Assembly (NCBI GenBank): GCA_025352845.1 | Contig: JANXSC010000545.1 | Location: 1-14,376, forward strand | Length of the DNA: 14,376 nucleotides | Direction: 5' to 3' | Origin: Opitutaceae bacterium | Lineage (GTDB): Bacteria; Verrucomicrobiota; Verrucomicrobiia; Opitutales; Opitutaceae | Shown here: in pieces, positions 7,341 to 13,937 of the stretch | Position numbering within the stretch: the stretch's first letter is position 1 | Layout: every line of letters begins with the position of its first letter | Translations under genes and position numbers: made by a program | Notes under the pieces: generated by a model | What the model was told of the DNA's origin: nothing | The model's database searches: none | Seen by the model: the letters and a program-made list of their open reading frames with translations, nothing else

Positions 7341-9704
7341 GTGAAAACTCTCCACCCCGCGCTCCTCGTCACTCTCCCCGCGCTGCTCACACTGCTTTCG
7401 TCCGCCTCCGCGTTTGCCTCCGCTCCGACTCGCACGCCCATCCGCGAATCCACCCACTGGGCCTTCCAGCCACTCGCGAATCCCGCCGTGCCCGCGGTGA
7501 AAAATTCCGCGTGGGCCCGCACCGATCTCGACCGCTTCATTCTCGCGGCACAGGCAAAGACCGGCGTCACGCCGAATCCCGAGGCCGACCGCGCCGTGCT
7601 CATCCGCCGCCTCACTTACGATCTCACCGGCCTGCCGCCGACGCCCGCGGAGGTTGCGGCGTTTGTCGCCGACCGCTCGCCCGACGCCTACGCGCGCCTC
7701 GTCGATCGCCTGCTCGGCAGTGCGCACTACGGCGAGCAGTGGGGCCGCCACTGGCTCGATCTCGCGCGCTACGCCGACAGCAACGGCTACCGCTACGACG
7801 ACGATCAGCCCGAGGCCTACCACTACCGCGACTGGGTGATCCGCGCGCTCAACGCCGATTTGCCCTACGACGAGTTCGTGCGCTGGCAGCTCGCGGGCAA
7901 CGAACTCGCGCCAAAAAATATCGACGCGCAGGCCGCCACCGGCTTCTGCGCCATCGGGCCGAAAGAGCGCGACGAAGGCCCGCCCGACGTTCGCAAACAG
8001 ATCCGTTACGACGAAATCGACGACCTCGTCGCGACCACGAGCTCCGCGCTGCTCGGCCTCACGCTCGGCTGCGCGCGCTGCCACGATCACAAATTCGAGC
8101 CGATCAGCACGCGCGAATACTACCAGTTCGCCCGCATCTTCAATTCCGGCGAGCGCAACGTCATCACCGCCCCGCGCCCGCTCACGCCCGAACAGGAGAC
8201 CGCGCAGCGCGAGTGGCTCGCCGAGAAGCAGGCGATCGAGGATGCGACCGTCGCGTGGCACGAGAAATACGGCACCCCCATCGCGGCCATCCTCGCTCCG
8301 AAAAAGACGACGCTCGATGCCGACCTCGCCCACGTGCGCGCGGTGTTCTTCAAAACCAATCCCGCCGCCACCGAGGCCGATCTCGCCGTCGAGATCTCCA
8401 ACCTCAACAAGAACCCCATCGCGCAAAAATATTTCCTCTACGACGTCCAGGGGAAATTCGCCGCCAACCGTCGCGACGTCGAGCGCCTCGCCGACCCGCG
8501 CCGCGATTTCAATCCGCTCGCGGTGAAGGAAGTCCGCGACGCGTTGAGCGCCGAGGCGACCGCCGCCTACAAGGGCCTCGGCGCGCGCACGACCGATTTG
8601 AACCGCCGGGGGTTTTCCCGACAGGACAAGACGCTCGTCTATGCCGATACCGCCGCCGAACCCGTGCCGACAACGATCCTGAAGCGCGGCTCCATCACGA
8701 TGCCCGGCGATCCGGTCTCCCTCGGCTTCATCGACGTGCTCACGGCGAAAAACTACGCACCCGACACGCACAAGCCCGCCGCCGTCGCCGACGACGAAAA
8801 CTCCGCGCCTACGACCTACCAGCGCGCCGCGCTCGCACGCTGGCTCACAGACGCCGACTCCGGCGCGGGCGGCCTGCTCGCGCGCGTGATGGTAAACCGC
8901 GTGTGGCTGCACCATTTCGGCGAGGGCCTTGTGCGCACGCCGAGTGACTTCGGCGTGAAGGGCGACACGCCCGCGCTCCCCGAGTTGCTCGACTGGCTCG
9001 CGCGCGCGTTCATCGCCGACGGCTGGAGCGTGAAGGCGCTGCACCGCCGCATTCTCCTCAGCGCCGTTTACCGCCAGAGCACGGCCTCCGACGCGAAGCG
9101 CCTCGCACTCGATCCCGAGAACCGCACGTGGTGGCGGCGCGGCGCCGTGCGCCTCGATTCGGAAAATCTCCGCGACGCGATCCTCGCCGTCAGCGGCCGG
9201 CTCAACCCGCAGCGCTACGGCACGAGCGTGATTCTCCCCGTGCCGCCCGAGGCGATCATCACCTTATCCGGCTCGCCTTATCCCGCCGACATCAAGGACG
9301 ACGCATGGGTTCACCGCCGCAGCGTTTACGCCTACGCCAAGCGCACCGTGCCCATCCCGCTGCTCCAACTTTTCGACGGCGCGGACGGCAGCGCGAGCTG
9401 CGGCCGCCGCCTCAACACCACCGTCCCCACGCAGGCGCTCCTGCTGATGAACAACGACGCCGTGCTCGCCCGCAGCGCCGATCTCGCGGCGCGCCTCCAG
9501 CGCGAGGCACCCGCTTCACTCGACGCGCAGGTGTCGCGCGCCTTCGCCCTCACGCTGAGCCGCGCGCCGACGCCCGACGAACTCGCGCGCCTGGGAAAAT
9601 TCTACGAGACACAACTCGCCCTCCGCGGCGGGGACGCCCGTCGCACGCTCACCGACCTCTGCCAGGTCGTCTTCAACTTGAACGAATTCATTTACGTCAA
9701 CTGA
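7341..9704 (+). CDS. Exported DUF1549/DUF1553 (PSD1) protein
   Basis: A 787-residue protein with a GTG start right at the head of a signal peptide (KTLHPALLVTLPALLTLL, cut near AFA/SAP at 26-28). DUF1549 (PF07583) spans about 57-265: RRLTYDLTGLPPTPAEV at 89-105, HYGEQWGRHWLDLARYADS at 129-147, and CARCHDHKFEPIS with a CxxCH at 244-248. A variable helical and insert region follows. DUF1553 (PF07587) spans about 490-750: RVMVNRVWLHHFGEGLV near 515, DFGVKG, the RRRILLSAVYRQS-type segment, and TVPTQALLLMNN near 692. The molecular activity of PSD1 proteins is not established; they accompany DUF1501 proteins and cytochromes in Planctomycetota and Verrucomicrobiota, often in polymer-degrading loci. 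The CxxCH could bind heme or metal. Confidence 0.93.
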   Translation: MKTLHPALLVTLPALLTLLSSASAFASAPTRTPIRESTHWAFQPLANPAVPAVKNSAWARTDLDRFILAAQAKTGVTPNPEADRAVLIRRLTYDLTGLPPTPAEVAAFVADRSPDAYARLVDRLLGSAHYGEQWGRHWLDLARYADSNGYRYDDDQPEAYHYRDWVIRALNADLPYDEFVRWQLAGNELAPKNIDAQAATGFCAIGPKERDEGPPDVRKQIRYDEIDDLVATTSSALLGLTLGCARCHDHKFEPISTREYYQFARIFNSGERNVITAPRPLTPEQETAQREWLAEKQAIEDATVAWHEKYGTPIAAILAPKKTTLDADLAHVRAVFFKTNPAATEADLAVEISNLNKNPIAQKYFLYDVQGKFAANRRDVERLADPRRDFNPLAVKEVRDALSAEATAAYKGLGARTTDLNRRGFSRQDKTLVYADTAAEPVPTTILKRGSITMPGDPVSLGFIDVLTAKNYAPDTHKPAAVADDENSAPTTYQRAALARWLTDADSGAGGLLARVMVNRVWLHHFGEGLVRTPSDFGVKGDTPALPELLDWLARAFIADGWSVKALHRRILLSAVYRQSTASDAKRLALDPENRTWWRRGAVRLDSENLRDAILAVSGRLNPQRYGTSVILPVPPEAIITLSGSPYPADIKDDAWVHRRSVYAYAKRTVPIPLLQLFDGADGSASCGRRLNTTVPTQALLLMNNDAVLARSADLAARLQREAPASLDAQVSRAFALTLSRAPTPDELARLGKFYETQLALRGGDARRTLTDLCQVVFNLNEFIYVN

Positions 9705-9740
9705 TCGAACCGCTCGTCCGCCCGAGAAATTTTTTCCGCC

Positions 9741-11189
9741 ATGCCCCTCTGCCACAACCAGTCCGCTCCCGTCACCGACTCGCGCCCCTTCACCCGCCGC
9801 GAAATGCTCCAGCGCGCCGGCGGCGGTTTCGGATTACTCGCACTCTCTGGCCTCCTCGGCACGAACCGACTTCTCGGCGCGAGCGCCCCCACTGCGCCCG
9901 CCGCCTTCGTCAATCCGCTCGCGCCGAAGCCGCCGCACTTCGCGCCCAAAGCCCGCTCCGTCATTTGGCTGTTCCAGGAGGGCGGGCCGAGTGCGTTCGA
10001 TCTGTTCGATCCGAAGCCGGCGCTCGAGCGCTACCACGGGAAGCGGCTCGCCACGAGCGTCGAGCCGTTTTTCGGCAACCTCGGGCCGATCATGCGCTCG
10101 CCCTTCGCGTTCAAACGCTACGGCCAGAGCGGCACCTCCGTCTGCGATCAGATGCCGCACACGGCCAAAGTCATCGACGAACTCTGCCTCATCAAGGCGT
10201 GCCGCGCCGACTCGAACAGCCACGCGCCCGCGATGTATCAGATGAACACCGGCTTCACGCGGCCCGGATTCCCGAGCGCCGGCGCGTGGGCGAGCTACGG
10301 CCTCGGCTCCGAGAGCCAGGAACTCCCGTCGTTCGTCGTGATGCCAAAGTTCGACGGCACTAAGGGCGGCGTGCTCAACTGGGGCGCGGGTTTCCTCCCC
10401 GGCGCGAATCAGGGCACGCTCTTCCGCGCGGGCAATAATCCCATCCTCAATCTCCGCCGGCCCGCCGATGTCACCGACGCGCAACAGCGCCGCCAGCTCG
10501 ATCTTTTGCGCGAACTCAACGAGGCCCACTACGCGCGCAATCCCGCCGAGCGCGATCTCGAGGCGCGGATCGCCAGCTACGAGCTCGCCTACAACATGCA
10601 GTTCGCCGCGTCCGACGCCGTGAACCTCGCTGCCGAAACCGCCGAGACGAAATCGCTCTACGGGGTGGATCAGGATCGCAGCCGCGACTACGGCTCGAAA
10701 CTCCTCCTCGCCCGCCGCCTCGTCGAGCGCGGTGTGCGTTTCATCCAATGCTACCCTAACGAACAGTGGGATGCTCACGGCGATCTCAAGGGCAACCACG
10801 GCAAACTCTCCGGCATGACCGACCAGCCCGTCGCCGGTCTCCTCACCGATCTCAAGCGCCGCGGCCTCCTCGACACCACGCTCGTCGTCTGGGGCGGCGA
10901 GTTCGGCCGCCTTCCTCAGTCGCAGGGCACCAATGGCGGACGTGACCACAACCCCGAGGGTTTCCTGATGTGGATGGCCGGCGGCGGCGTGCGCGCCGGC
11001 TATCACCACGGCGCGACCGACGAAATCGGCCACCGCGGCGCGTCCGATCCCGTGACCGTCCCCGATATCCACGCGACGATCCTTCACCTCCTCGGCCTCG
11101 ATCACCAGCGCCTCACGTTCCTGCACAATGGCCGCCAGTTTCGCCTGACCGATGTCTCCGGCCAGGTGATCGACAAGATCGTCGCGTAG
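9741..11189 (+). CDS. DUF1501 family protein, Tat-exported
   Basis: A 482-residue DUF1501 (PF07394) protein, related to the alkaline phosphatase/sulfatase superfamily and almost always paired with DUF1549/DUF1553 proteins. The N terminus carries a twin-arginine signal, FTRREMLQRAGGGFGLLALS, with Arg19-Arg20 before a hydrophobic stretch, so it would be exported folded, probably with cofactors bound. Family landmarks: SVIWLFQEGGPSAFDLFDPK near 73-92; CRADSNSHAPAMYQMNTG; WDAHGDLKGNHGK with Asp344 and His346; VVWGGEFGRLP with Glu387; and GGRDHNPEGF with Asp402 and His403, which are candidate metal ligands. It is the last gene of the operon, 36 bp after the PSD1 stop. The true substrate is unknown. 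Confidence 0.93.
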   Translation: MPLCHNQSAPVTDSRPFTRREMLQRAGGGFGLLALSGLLGTNRLLGASAPTAPAAFVNPLAPKPPHFAPKARSVIWLFQEGGPSAFDLFDPKPALERYHGKRLATSVEPFFGNLGPIMRSPFAFKRYGQSGTSVCDQMPHTAKVIDELCLIKACRADSNSHAPAMYQMNTGFTRPGFPSAGAWASYGLGSESQELPSFVVMPKFDGTKGGVLNWGAGFLPGANQGTLFRAGNNPILNLRRPADVTDAQQRRQLDLLRELNEAHYARNPAERDLEARIASYELAYNMQFAASDAVNLAAETAETKSLYGVDQDRSRDYGSKLLLARRLVERGVRFIQCYPNEQWDAHGDLKGNHGKLSGMTDQPVAGLLTDLKRRGLLDTTLVVWGGEFGRLPQSQGTNGGRDHNPEGFLMWMAGGGVRAGYHHGATDEIGHRGASDPVTVPDIHATILHLLGLDHQRLTFLHNGRQFRLTDVSGQVIDKIVA

Positions 11190-11229
11190 TCGCGCGTCCA
11201 AATTTCTACGCGTCGCCGTCGAATCGATT

Positions 11230-11249
11230 AAAACCCTCGTTTTTATTTT
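11230..11249 (+). terminator. Weak possible terminator after the operon
   Basis: AAAAC-CCTC-GTTTT followed by TATTTT lies 41 bp after the DUF1501 stop. The stem is A/T rich and weak, so it may be only a T-rich tail. It is placed where the four-gene operon should end. A further CCCGG-CTTCGC-CCGGG dyad near 11270 lacks T residues. Confidence 0.25.
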
Positions 11250-11317
11250 CCGTTTCTGATCGTGCTACCCGGCTTCGCCCGGGCCGCCAACTCCACGCCG
11301 GCGCGTCCGCGTATGAT

Positions 11318-11362
11318 CCGGGGACATAGGTAAAACTTGGACCGGGGAAATGGGTTATACTT
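11318..11362 (+). repeat. Two near-identical 21-nt units with 24-nt period (IS subterminal repeats)
   Basis: Units at 11318-11338 and 11342-11362 share 17 of 21 bases (both start CCGGGGA and end ACTT). They sit directly before the start of an IS481-like transposase remnant, so they are most simply read as the left end of that element, where repeated transposase-binding sites would lie. The second unit also contains a TTATAC that might act as a -10 box for the transposase gene. Confidence 0.45.
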
Positions 11363-11368
11363 CAGGCT

Positions 11369-11698
11369 ATGGCCTGGAACCAAGTAACCCCCATGGAACA
11401 GATGCATCGCTTTGTCAGTCTCGCGGCCACCGGCCGCTCTACGTTCACTGAGTTGGGCGCGGAGTTCGGCGTGAGCCGAAAGACCGGCTACAAGTGGCAG
11501 GGCCGCGATCAAGCGGAAGGCGCGCGCGGCTTGCCGAGCCGTAGTCGGTGTCCGCGCGCAAGGGAGCTTTCCCAAAACAGAGGTGAAGAGAACTGGGCTT
11601 GCCTCGAAAAGTGGACACCAATTCAGGCGGCTTTGATGTTGTTTAGTGTGTTTTGTTTTTCGCATGCCACAGGGGAGACATTGCCGAGCGAGCTGTGA
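11369..11698 (+). pseudogene. IS481-like transposase, N-terminal remnant
   Basis: The first 60 or so residues (MAWNQVTPMEQMHRFVSLAA, then TFTELGAEFGVSRKTGYKW, then EGARGLPSRSRCPR) match the helix-turn-helix of IS481-type transposases, where MPWxxxxxMExRxxFV, ISxKTxYKWLxRYxxEG and GLxxRSRxP are typical. The catalytic DDE domain is absent: after about residue 65 the frame has no transposase content and stops at 11696-11698. The element has lost about three quarters of the gene, so it is inactive. Transposition in trans would need an intact right end, which is not visible. Confidence 0.65.
11588..11620. repeat. Possible IS3-type terminus
   Basis: The segment containing GGGCTTGCCTCGAAAAGTGG, followed by ACACC, reads on the other strand as TGTCCACTTTTCGAGGCAAG. 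That resembles the TGTCCACTTTTxGxGGCAAG type ends I recall from some IS3-family elements. No partner end or IS3 gene is in the window, so this would be a solitary scar. Weak recognition from memory. Confidence 0.25.
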
Positions 11699-11701
11699 AC
11701 A

Positions 11702-11848
11702 CTACCGCAACGCTTCGACGATAAGAGCGAAGTGAATGAATGCGGTGAACATCACATCGATCTTGTCGAAACGGGAGAAGATGCGGGTTACTCCAAGGTC
11801 ATGAAATTCCCGTTGCAGGAGTCTTGCAGAGGTTTCATGCCGTCCCAT
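11702..11848 (-). pseudogene. IS5-like transposase, C-terminal remnant
   Basis: Reading the minus strand from an ATG at 11848 gives 48 residues ending GVTRIFSRFDKIDVMFTAF then IHFALIVEALR and TAG. A terminal (T/E)RxFSRFDKxDVMFxxFIxFALIVEALR is typical of the last helices of IS5-type DDE transposases. The N-terminal portion and the catalytic Asp residues are missing. The ATG is probably accidental. It lies opposite in strand to the IS481 remnant, so at least two elements have inserted and decayed here. Confidence 0.6.
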
Positions 11849-11907
11849 TTTGTGTCCTATTTTTTGTTAGCTAGATCACAGGTGTTCAATAAAGAGAAAC
11901 GGGTTAT

Positions 11908-11939
11908 CGGCGGCTTCCCCACTGGGTGGGGAACCGCCG
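11908..11939. other. Long GC-rich hairpin
   Basis: CGGCGG, a bulged C, TTCCCCA, loop CTGGG, then TGGGGAA and CCGCCG: thirteen base pairs with a single bulge. No T run follows, so it is not a typical factor-independent terminator. It lies 40 bp upstream of the ATG of the small secreted ORF and just beyond the IS scars. It could be a transcript-stabilising or regulatory leader structure, or the tip of a lost mobile element. Confidence 0.5.
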
Positions 11940-11979
11940 CAGTCTGCTTCACAAAACAACGACAAACCTCATCGACGCT

Positions 11980-12150
11980 ATGAAATGCATCCTCAGCATT
12001 GCGGCCCTCGACCTTGCATTTACTCTGCCCGCAAAAGCCGTCAAGGGCAAGATTGACGGCGACGAAGAGGACGCCCTCAAGAAGGACTTCGCCGTTAAAC
12101 CCCTCCCGGCCCGACCCCAGAAGATCCAGTTTCCTTGCAGGAAAACGTGA
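11980..12150 (+). CDS. Small secreted hypothetical protein (56 aa), possibly truncated
   Basis: The ORF starts with a signal-peptide-like MKCILSIAALDLAFTLPAKA, then a short charged stretch VKGKIDGDEEDALKKDF, and ends inside a repeat (VKPLPARPQKIQFPC). Its stop is 4 bp before the DUF2937 start, so the two could be co-translated. I do not recognise the mature part; a DGDE segment is reminiscent of calcium-binding loops but is too short to claim. The C-terminal 18 or so residues are supplied by the 48-nt direct repeat, suggesting that an original longer gene was cut by repeat insertion. Confidence 0.35.
   Translation: MKCILSIAALDLAFTLPAKAVKGKIDGDEEDALKKDFAVKPLPARPQKIQFPCRKT
12093..12140 (+). 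repeat. 48-nt direct repeat, copy 1
   Basis: It contains TAAACCCCTCCCGGCCCG and, at the end, TTTCCTTGCAG. It matches copy 2 (12729-12776) at 42 of 48 positions in the same orientation, 636 bp away. Copy 1 lies in the 3' end of the small secreted ORF. Together with the following bases it also holds a TTTCC-TTGCA-GGAAA dyad. Confidence 0.75.
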
Positions 12151-12154
12151 CGAC

Positions 12155-12757
12155 ATGGCATCTCCTTGGCTTACTCCACTGCGCCCGATCGGCCGTTTCG
12201 GTGAGACCTTGCTCGACCGCGTGCTCTGCGTGGCGGGCGCGGTGGGTTTGTCTCAGGCGCCGGAATTTTATCAGCAATACTTGCAGCGGCTGGGCGGGCA
12301 TTTGGACGAGGCGCTCATGCAGCTGGCGCGGTTTCAGGCGGTGGCGCACGAAAGTGATATCACCTTGGCTGAGCTGATCGCGACGACACGGGCGCAGGCC
12401 TCGGTGCCCGTGGCAAAACTTGGCGCCTTAATCGTGGAGACGGAGGCGCGCGTGAAGGAGCTACAGCTGGCCTCGGACGCGCTGAAGGGGGCGACGTTGT
12501 GGGAGCGGCCTTGGGCTTTTGTCCGCCATGTGGATACGGATATTATGGCCGGGACTTGGTCGGCATTCAAGCCGGCGGTGCCGGTGACGCTGGAGGGCCT
12601 TGTCTATGCAGGCGCGGGAATGGTGCTCGCGCTGGCAATTTATCAAGGCGCGGTGGCGTGGCCGGCTCGGGTGGCGGCGAGGAAATTGCGGAAACGCTGC
12701 GCACGGGCGGATTTGACTAAAGCGAGCACGATAAACCCCTCCCGGCCCGCTCCCTGA
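12155..12757 (+). CDS. DUF2937 family membrane protein
   Basis: A 200-residue protein whose ATG follows the small secreted ORF by 4 bp. Landmarks of DUF2937: an N-terminal hydrophobic segment about 20-36 (LLDRVLCVAGAVGLSQAPEF), then QQYLQRLGGHLDEALMQLAR at about 40-59 leading into a long alpha-helical region with RVKELQLASDAL, the region near 131-145 (MAGTWSAFKPAVPVT), and a C-terminal transmembrane helix about 147-169 with a basic tail. Family function is unknown. The final residues (INPSRPAP) are encoded by repeat copy 2, so the native C terminus may have been replaced. Recognition is from motif memory. Confidence 0.7.
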   Translation: MASPWLTPLRPIGRFGETLLDRVLCVAGAVGLSQAPEFYQQYLQRLGGHLDEALMQLARFQAVAHESDITLAELIATTRAQASVPVAKLGALIVETEARVKELQLASDALKGATLWERPWAFVRHVDTDIMAGTWSAFKPAVPVTLEGLVYAGAGMVLALAIYQGAVAWPARVAARKLRKRCARADLTKASTINPSRPAP

Positions 12758-12776
12758 AGATCCCATTTCCTTGCAG
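12729..12776 (+). repeat. 48-nt direct repeat, copy 2
   Basis: Same unit as at 12093-12140 (42 of 48 identical, same orientation). It covers the DUF2937 stop codon. On the minus strand both copies read as a similar peptide in one frame (CKETGSSGVGPGGV and CKEMGSSGSGPGGV), with no recognised meaning. The pair looks like a dispersed intergenic repeat family that settles at gene 3' ends. Confidence 0.75.
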
Positions 12777-12898
12777 TCCTCGCGAACTTCGGCGACCAAC
12801 TTAGCGACCTCGACGGCGGTCTCGCGGAGAAAACGTTCAAGCAACCGAATCCTTTTATTTCACGCGGTGCGACGGGCGCGCCGTATGGGGCTTGCGGC
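12777..12898. other. Intergenic region with a possible minus-strand gene start
   Basis: On the minus strand an AAAGGA near 12855 precedes a TTG at 12844 by about 9 bases. It opens MLERFLRETAVEVAKLVAEV then REDCKE, which is helix-prone, before entering repeat copy 2. This might be the N terminus of a gene cut by the repeat, or chance. On the plus strand no gene is seen. GGCGCGCC motifs occur at 12875 and again just before the PAP2 gene. Confidence 0.25.
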
Positions 12899-12920
12899 GG
12901 GCGCGTAGTCGGGCGCGCCC
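12899..12920 (+). promoter_or_regulatory. Hairpin abutting the PAP2 start codon
   Basis: GGGCGCG, eight-base loop, CGCGCCC: a seven-pair all-G/C stem whose last base directly precedes the ATG at 12921. It would hide the ribosome landing site for that start. It may therefore either repress translation or indicate that the in-frame ATG at 12957 is the real start. Confidence 0.35.
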
Positions 12921-13595
12921 ATGAATCATTCGGAAACGCCCAGCCGCGGCAGCGTCATGCAAGAGGTGGGCGTGCGGTTGAGGGCACTTTGGGCGGTCAA
13001 GACGGTGGGCCTGACGGTGGGCATCGCGATGTTCTTCACGGCCTATTTTTACGTGCTGCGGCATCCGCAGTTTCCGGTCACGGTGATGCCGCTCACATGG
13101 GTGGACCGGCTGGTGACGATTCGGGCGGAGGCGCTGCCGCTCTATTTTTCGCTGTGGGTCTATGTGCTGCTCGCGTTTGCGCTGTTGAAGGAGCGCGCGG
13201 AACTGCGGGCGCACGCGCTCACGGCGATCGCGCTGAGTGTCGTCGGTCTCACGTTTTTCTACTTCTGGCCCACGGCGGTGCCGCCGCTGGACGTCGATTG
13301 GTCGGCGCATCCTTCGCTGGCGTTTCTGAAAACGGTGGATGCGGCGGGTAACGCGTGTCCGTCGCTGCACGTGGCGTTTGCGGTGATTGCGGCGCTGTGG
13401 GTCGGGCGGGTGCTGCGCGTGATCGGAGCCGGGGTGGCCGTGCGCGCGGGCAATGTCCTCTGGGCGCTCGGCATCGCCTATTCGACGCTCGCGACAGGGC
13501 AGCACGTCGCGCTCGACGTGCTGGCGGGCGGCGTGCTGGGGGCGCTAGCGGCGTGGCCATTGGCGCGGCGACCGGTGGCTCAGTCGCGCCGTTGA
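12921..13595 (+). CDS. PAP2-superfamily integral membrane phosphatase
   Basis: A 224-residue membrane protein of the PAP2 (phosphatidic acid phosphatase type 2)/inositolphosphotransferase-like group, which hydrolyses or transfers lipid or isoprenoid phosphates. Six probable membrane segments: about 25-46, 70-90, 98-117, 148-165, 168-188 and 197-213. Catalytic signature: CPSLHVAF at 146-153 (His150), and STLATGQHVALDVLAGG at 188-204 with His195 and Asp199; the usual Arg of the SR-x5-H motif is replaced by Thr, as in some PAP2_3-type members. An alternative start is Met13 (12957). It converges with a minus-strand small ORF, overlapping it by 16 bp. The substrate is unknown. Confidence 0.88.
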   Translation: MNHSETPSRGSVMQEVGVRLRALWAVKTVGLTVGIAMFFTAYFYVLRHPQFPVTVMPLTWVDRLVTIRAEALPLYFSLWVYVLLAFALLKERAELRAHALTAIALSVVGLTFFYFWPTAVPPLDVDWSAHPSLAFLKTVDAAGNACPSLHVAFAVIAALWVGRVLRVIGAGVAVRAGNVLWALGIAYSTLATGQHVALDVLAGGVLGALAAWPLARRPVAQSRR

Positions 13596-13708
13596 GCGTG
13601 CGTCGGAATCACGCAGCGGTAGCCGAGCTCGCGCAACCGGCTGCGGATTTCATCGAGCTGGCTGAGAAACTGCGAACTTAAGAACACGCCAACGGGGTCC
13701 CGTTGCAT
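13580..13708 (-). CDS. Small hypothetical ORF (42 aa)
   Basis: The minus strand reads MQRDPVGVFLSSQFLSQLDE then IRSRLRELGYRCVIPTHAQ and stops at 13580, inside the end of the PAP2 gene. The frame stays open upstream for about 20 more codons (LLKAGFSVVFLRF) to a TGA. The composition looks protein-like (amphipathic helix, then a beta strand). I do not recognise a family, and it could be the 3' fragment of a decayed gene. Confidence 0.25.
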   Translation of the reverse strand: MQRDPVGVFLSSQFLSQLDEIRSRLRELGYRCVIPTHAQRRD

Positions 13709-13740
13709 GAAGCGCAAGAAAACGACCGAGAACCCAGCCT

Positions 13741-13881
13741 TTAATAAACGCCGTCGCTCACGACGGCCGTCACCGTCTCTCTCTCATGCCCCGGCTCATA
13801 ATTTTTTCGCGACGACACCTCCATCCAACCGAGTAAGCCCAAAGGGACGACTAACACTATTGCGTTACCAAGCCGTTTCAT
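13741..13881 (-). CDS. Small hypothetical membrane-anchored protein (46 aa)
   Basis: Starting at the ATG whose complement ends at 13881, it reads MKRLGNAIVLVVPLGLLGWM then a polar tail ending VVSDGVY. A positively charged N terminus followed by one hydrophobic helix suggests an inner-membrane anchor or an uncleaved signal. An upstream in-frame start at 13941 is possible but would bury the hydrophobic segment. No family is recognised. It may be co-transcribed with the HTH gene upstream of it on the same strand. Confidence 0.35.
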   Translation of the reverse strand: MKRLGNAIVLVVPLGLLGWMEVSSRKNYEPGHERETVTAVVSDGVY

Positions 13882-13937
13882 GAGAATGGAGTGTGTGAGG
13901 TCGACGAACCCGATGGCAAATCGTCGCGTGCGCAACG

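Noticed and set aside
7197..9044. Minus-strand ORF (615 codons) opposite the cytochrome and PSD1 genes
   Set aside because: No recognisable motif; it mirrors the codon structure of the plus-strand DUF1549 gene.
9128..10363. Plus-strand ORF (411 codons) in another frame across PSD1 and DUF1501
   Set aside because: Arg- and Pro-rich out-of-frame translation of two real genes.
9834..11201. Minus-strand ORF (455 codons) opposite DUF1501
   Set aside because: Shadow of a conserved family gene; no start signal or domain.
11732..11983. Plus-strand ORF of 83 codons in the IS region
   Set aside because: It is antisense to the recognisable IS5-like transposase tail and crosses the 11908 hairpin.
12855..13505. 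Minus-strand ORF (216 codons) opposite PAP2
   Set aside because: Arg- and His-rich shadow; the plus frame has membrane segments and the PAP2 catalytic motifs.
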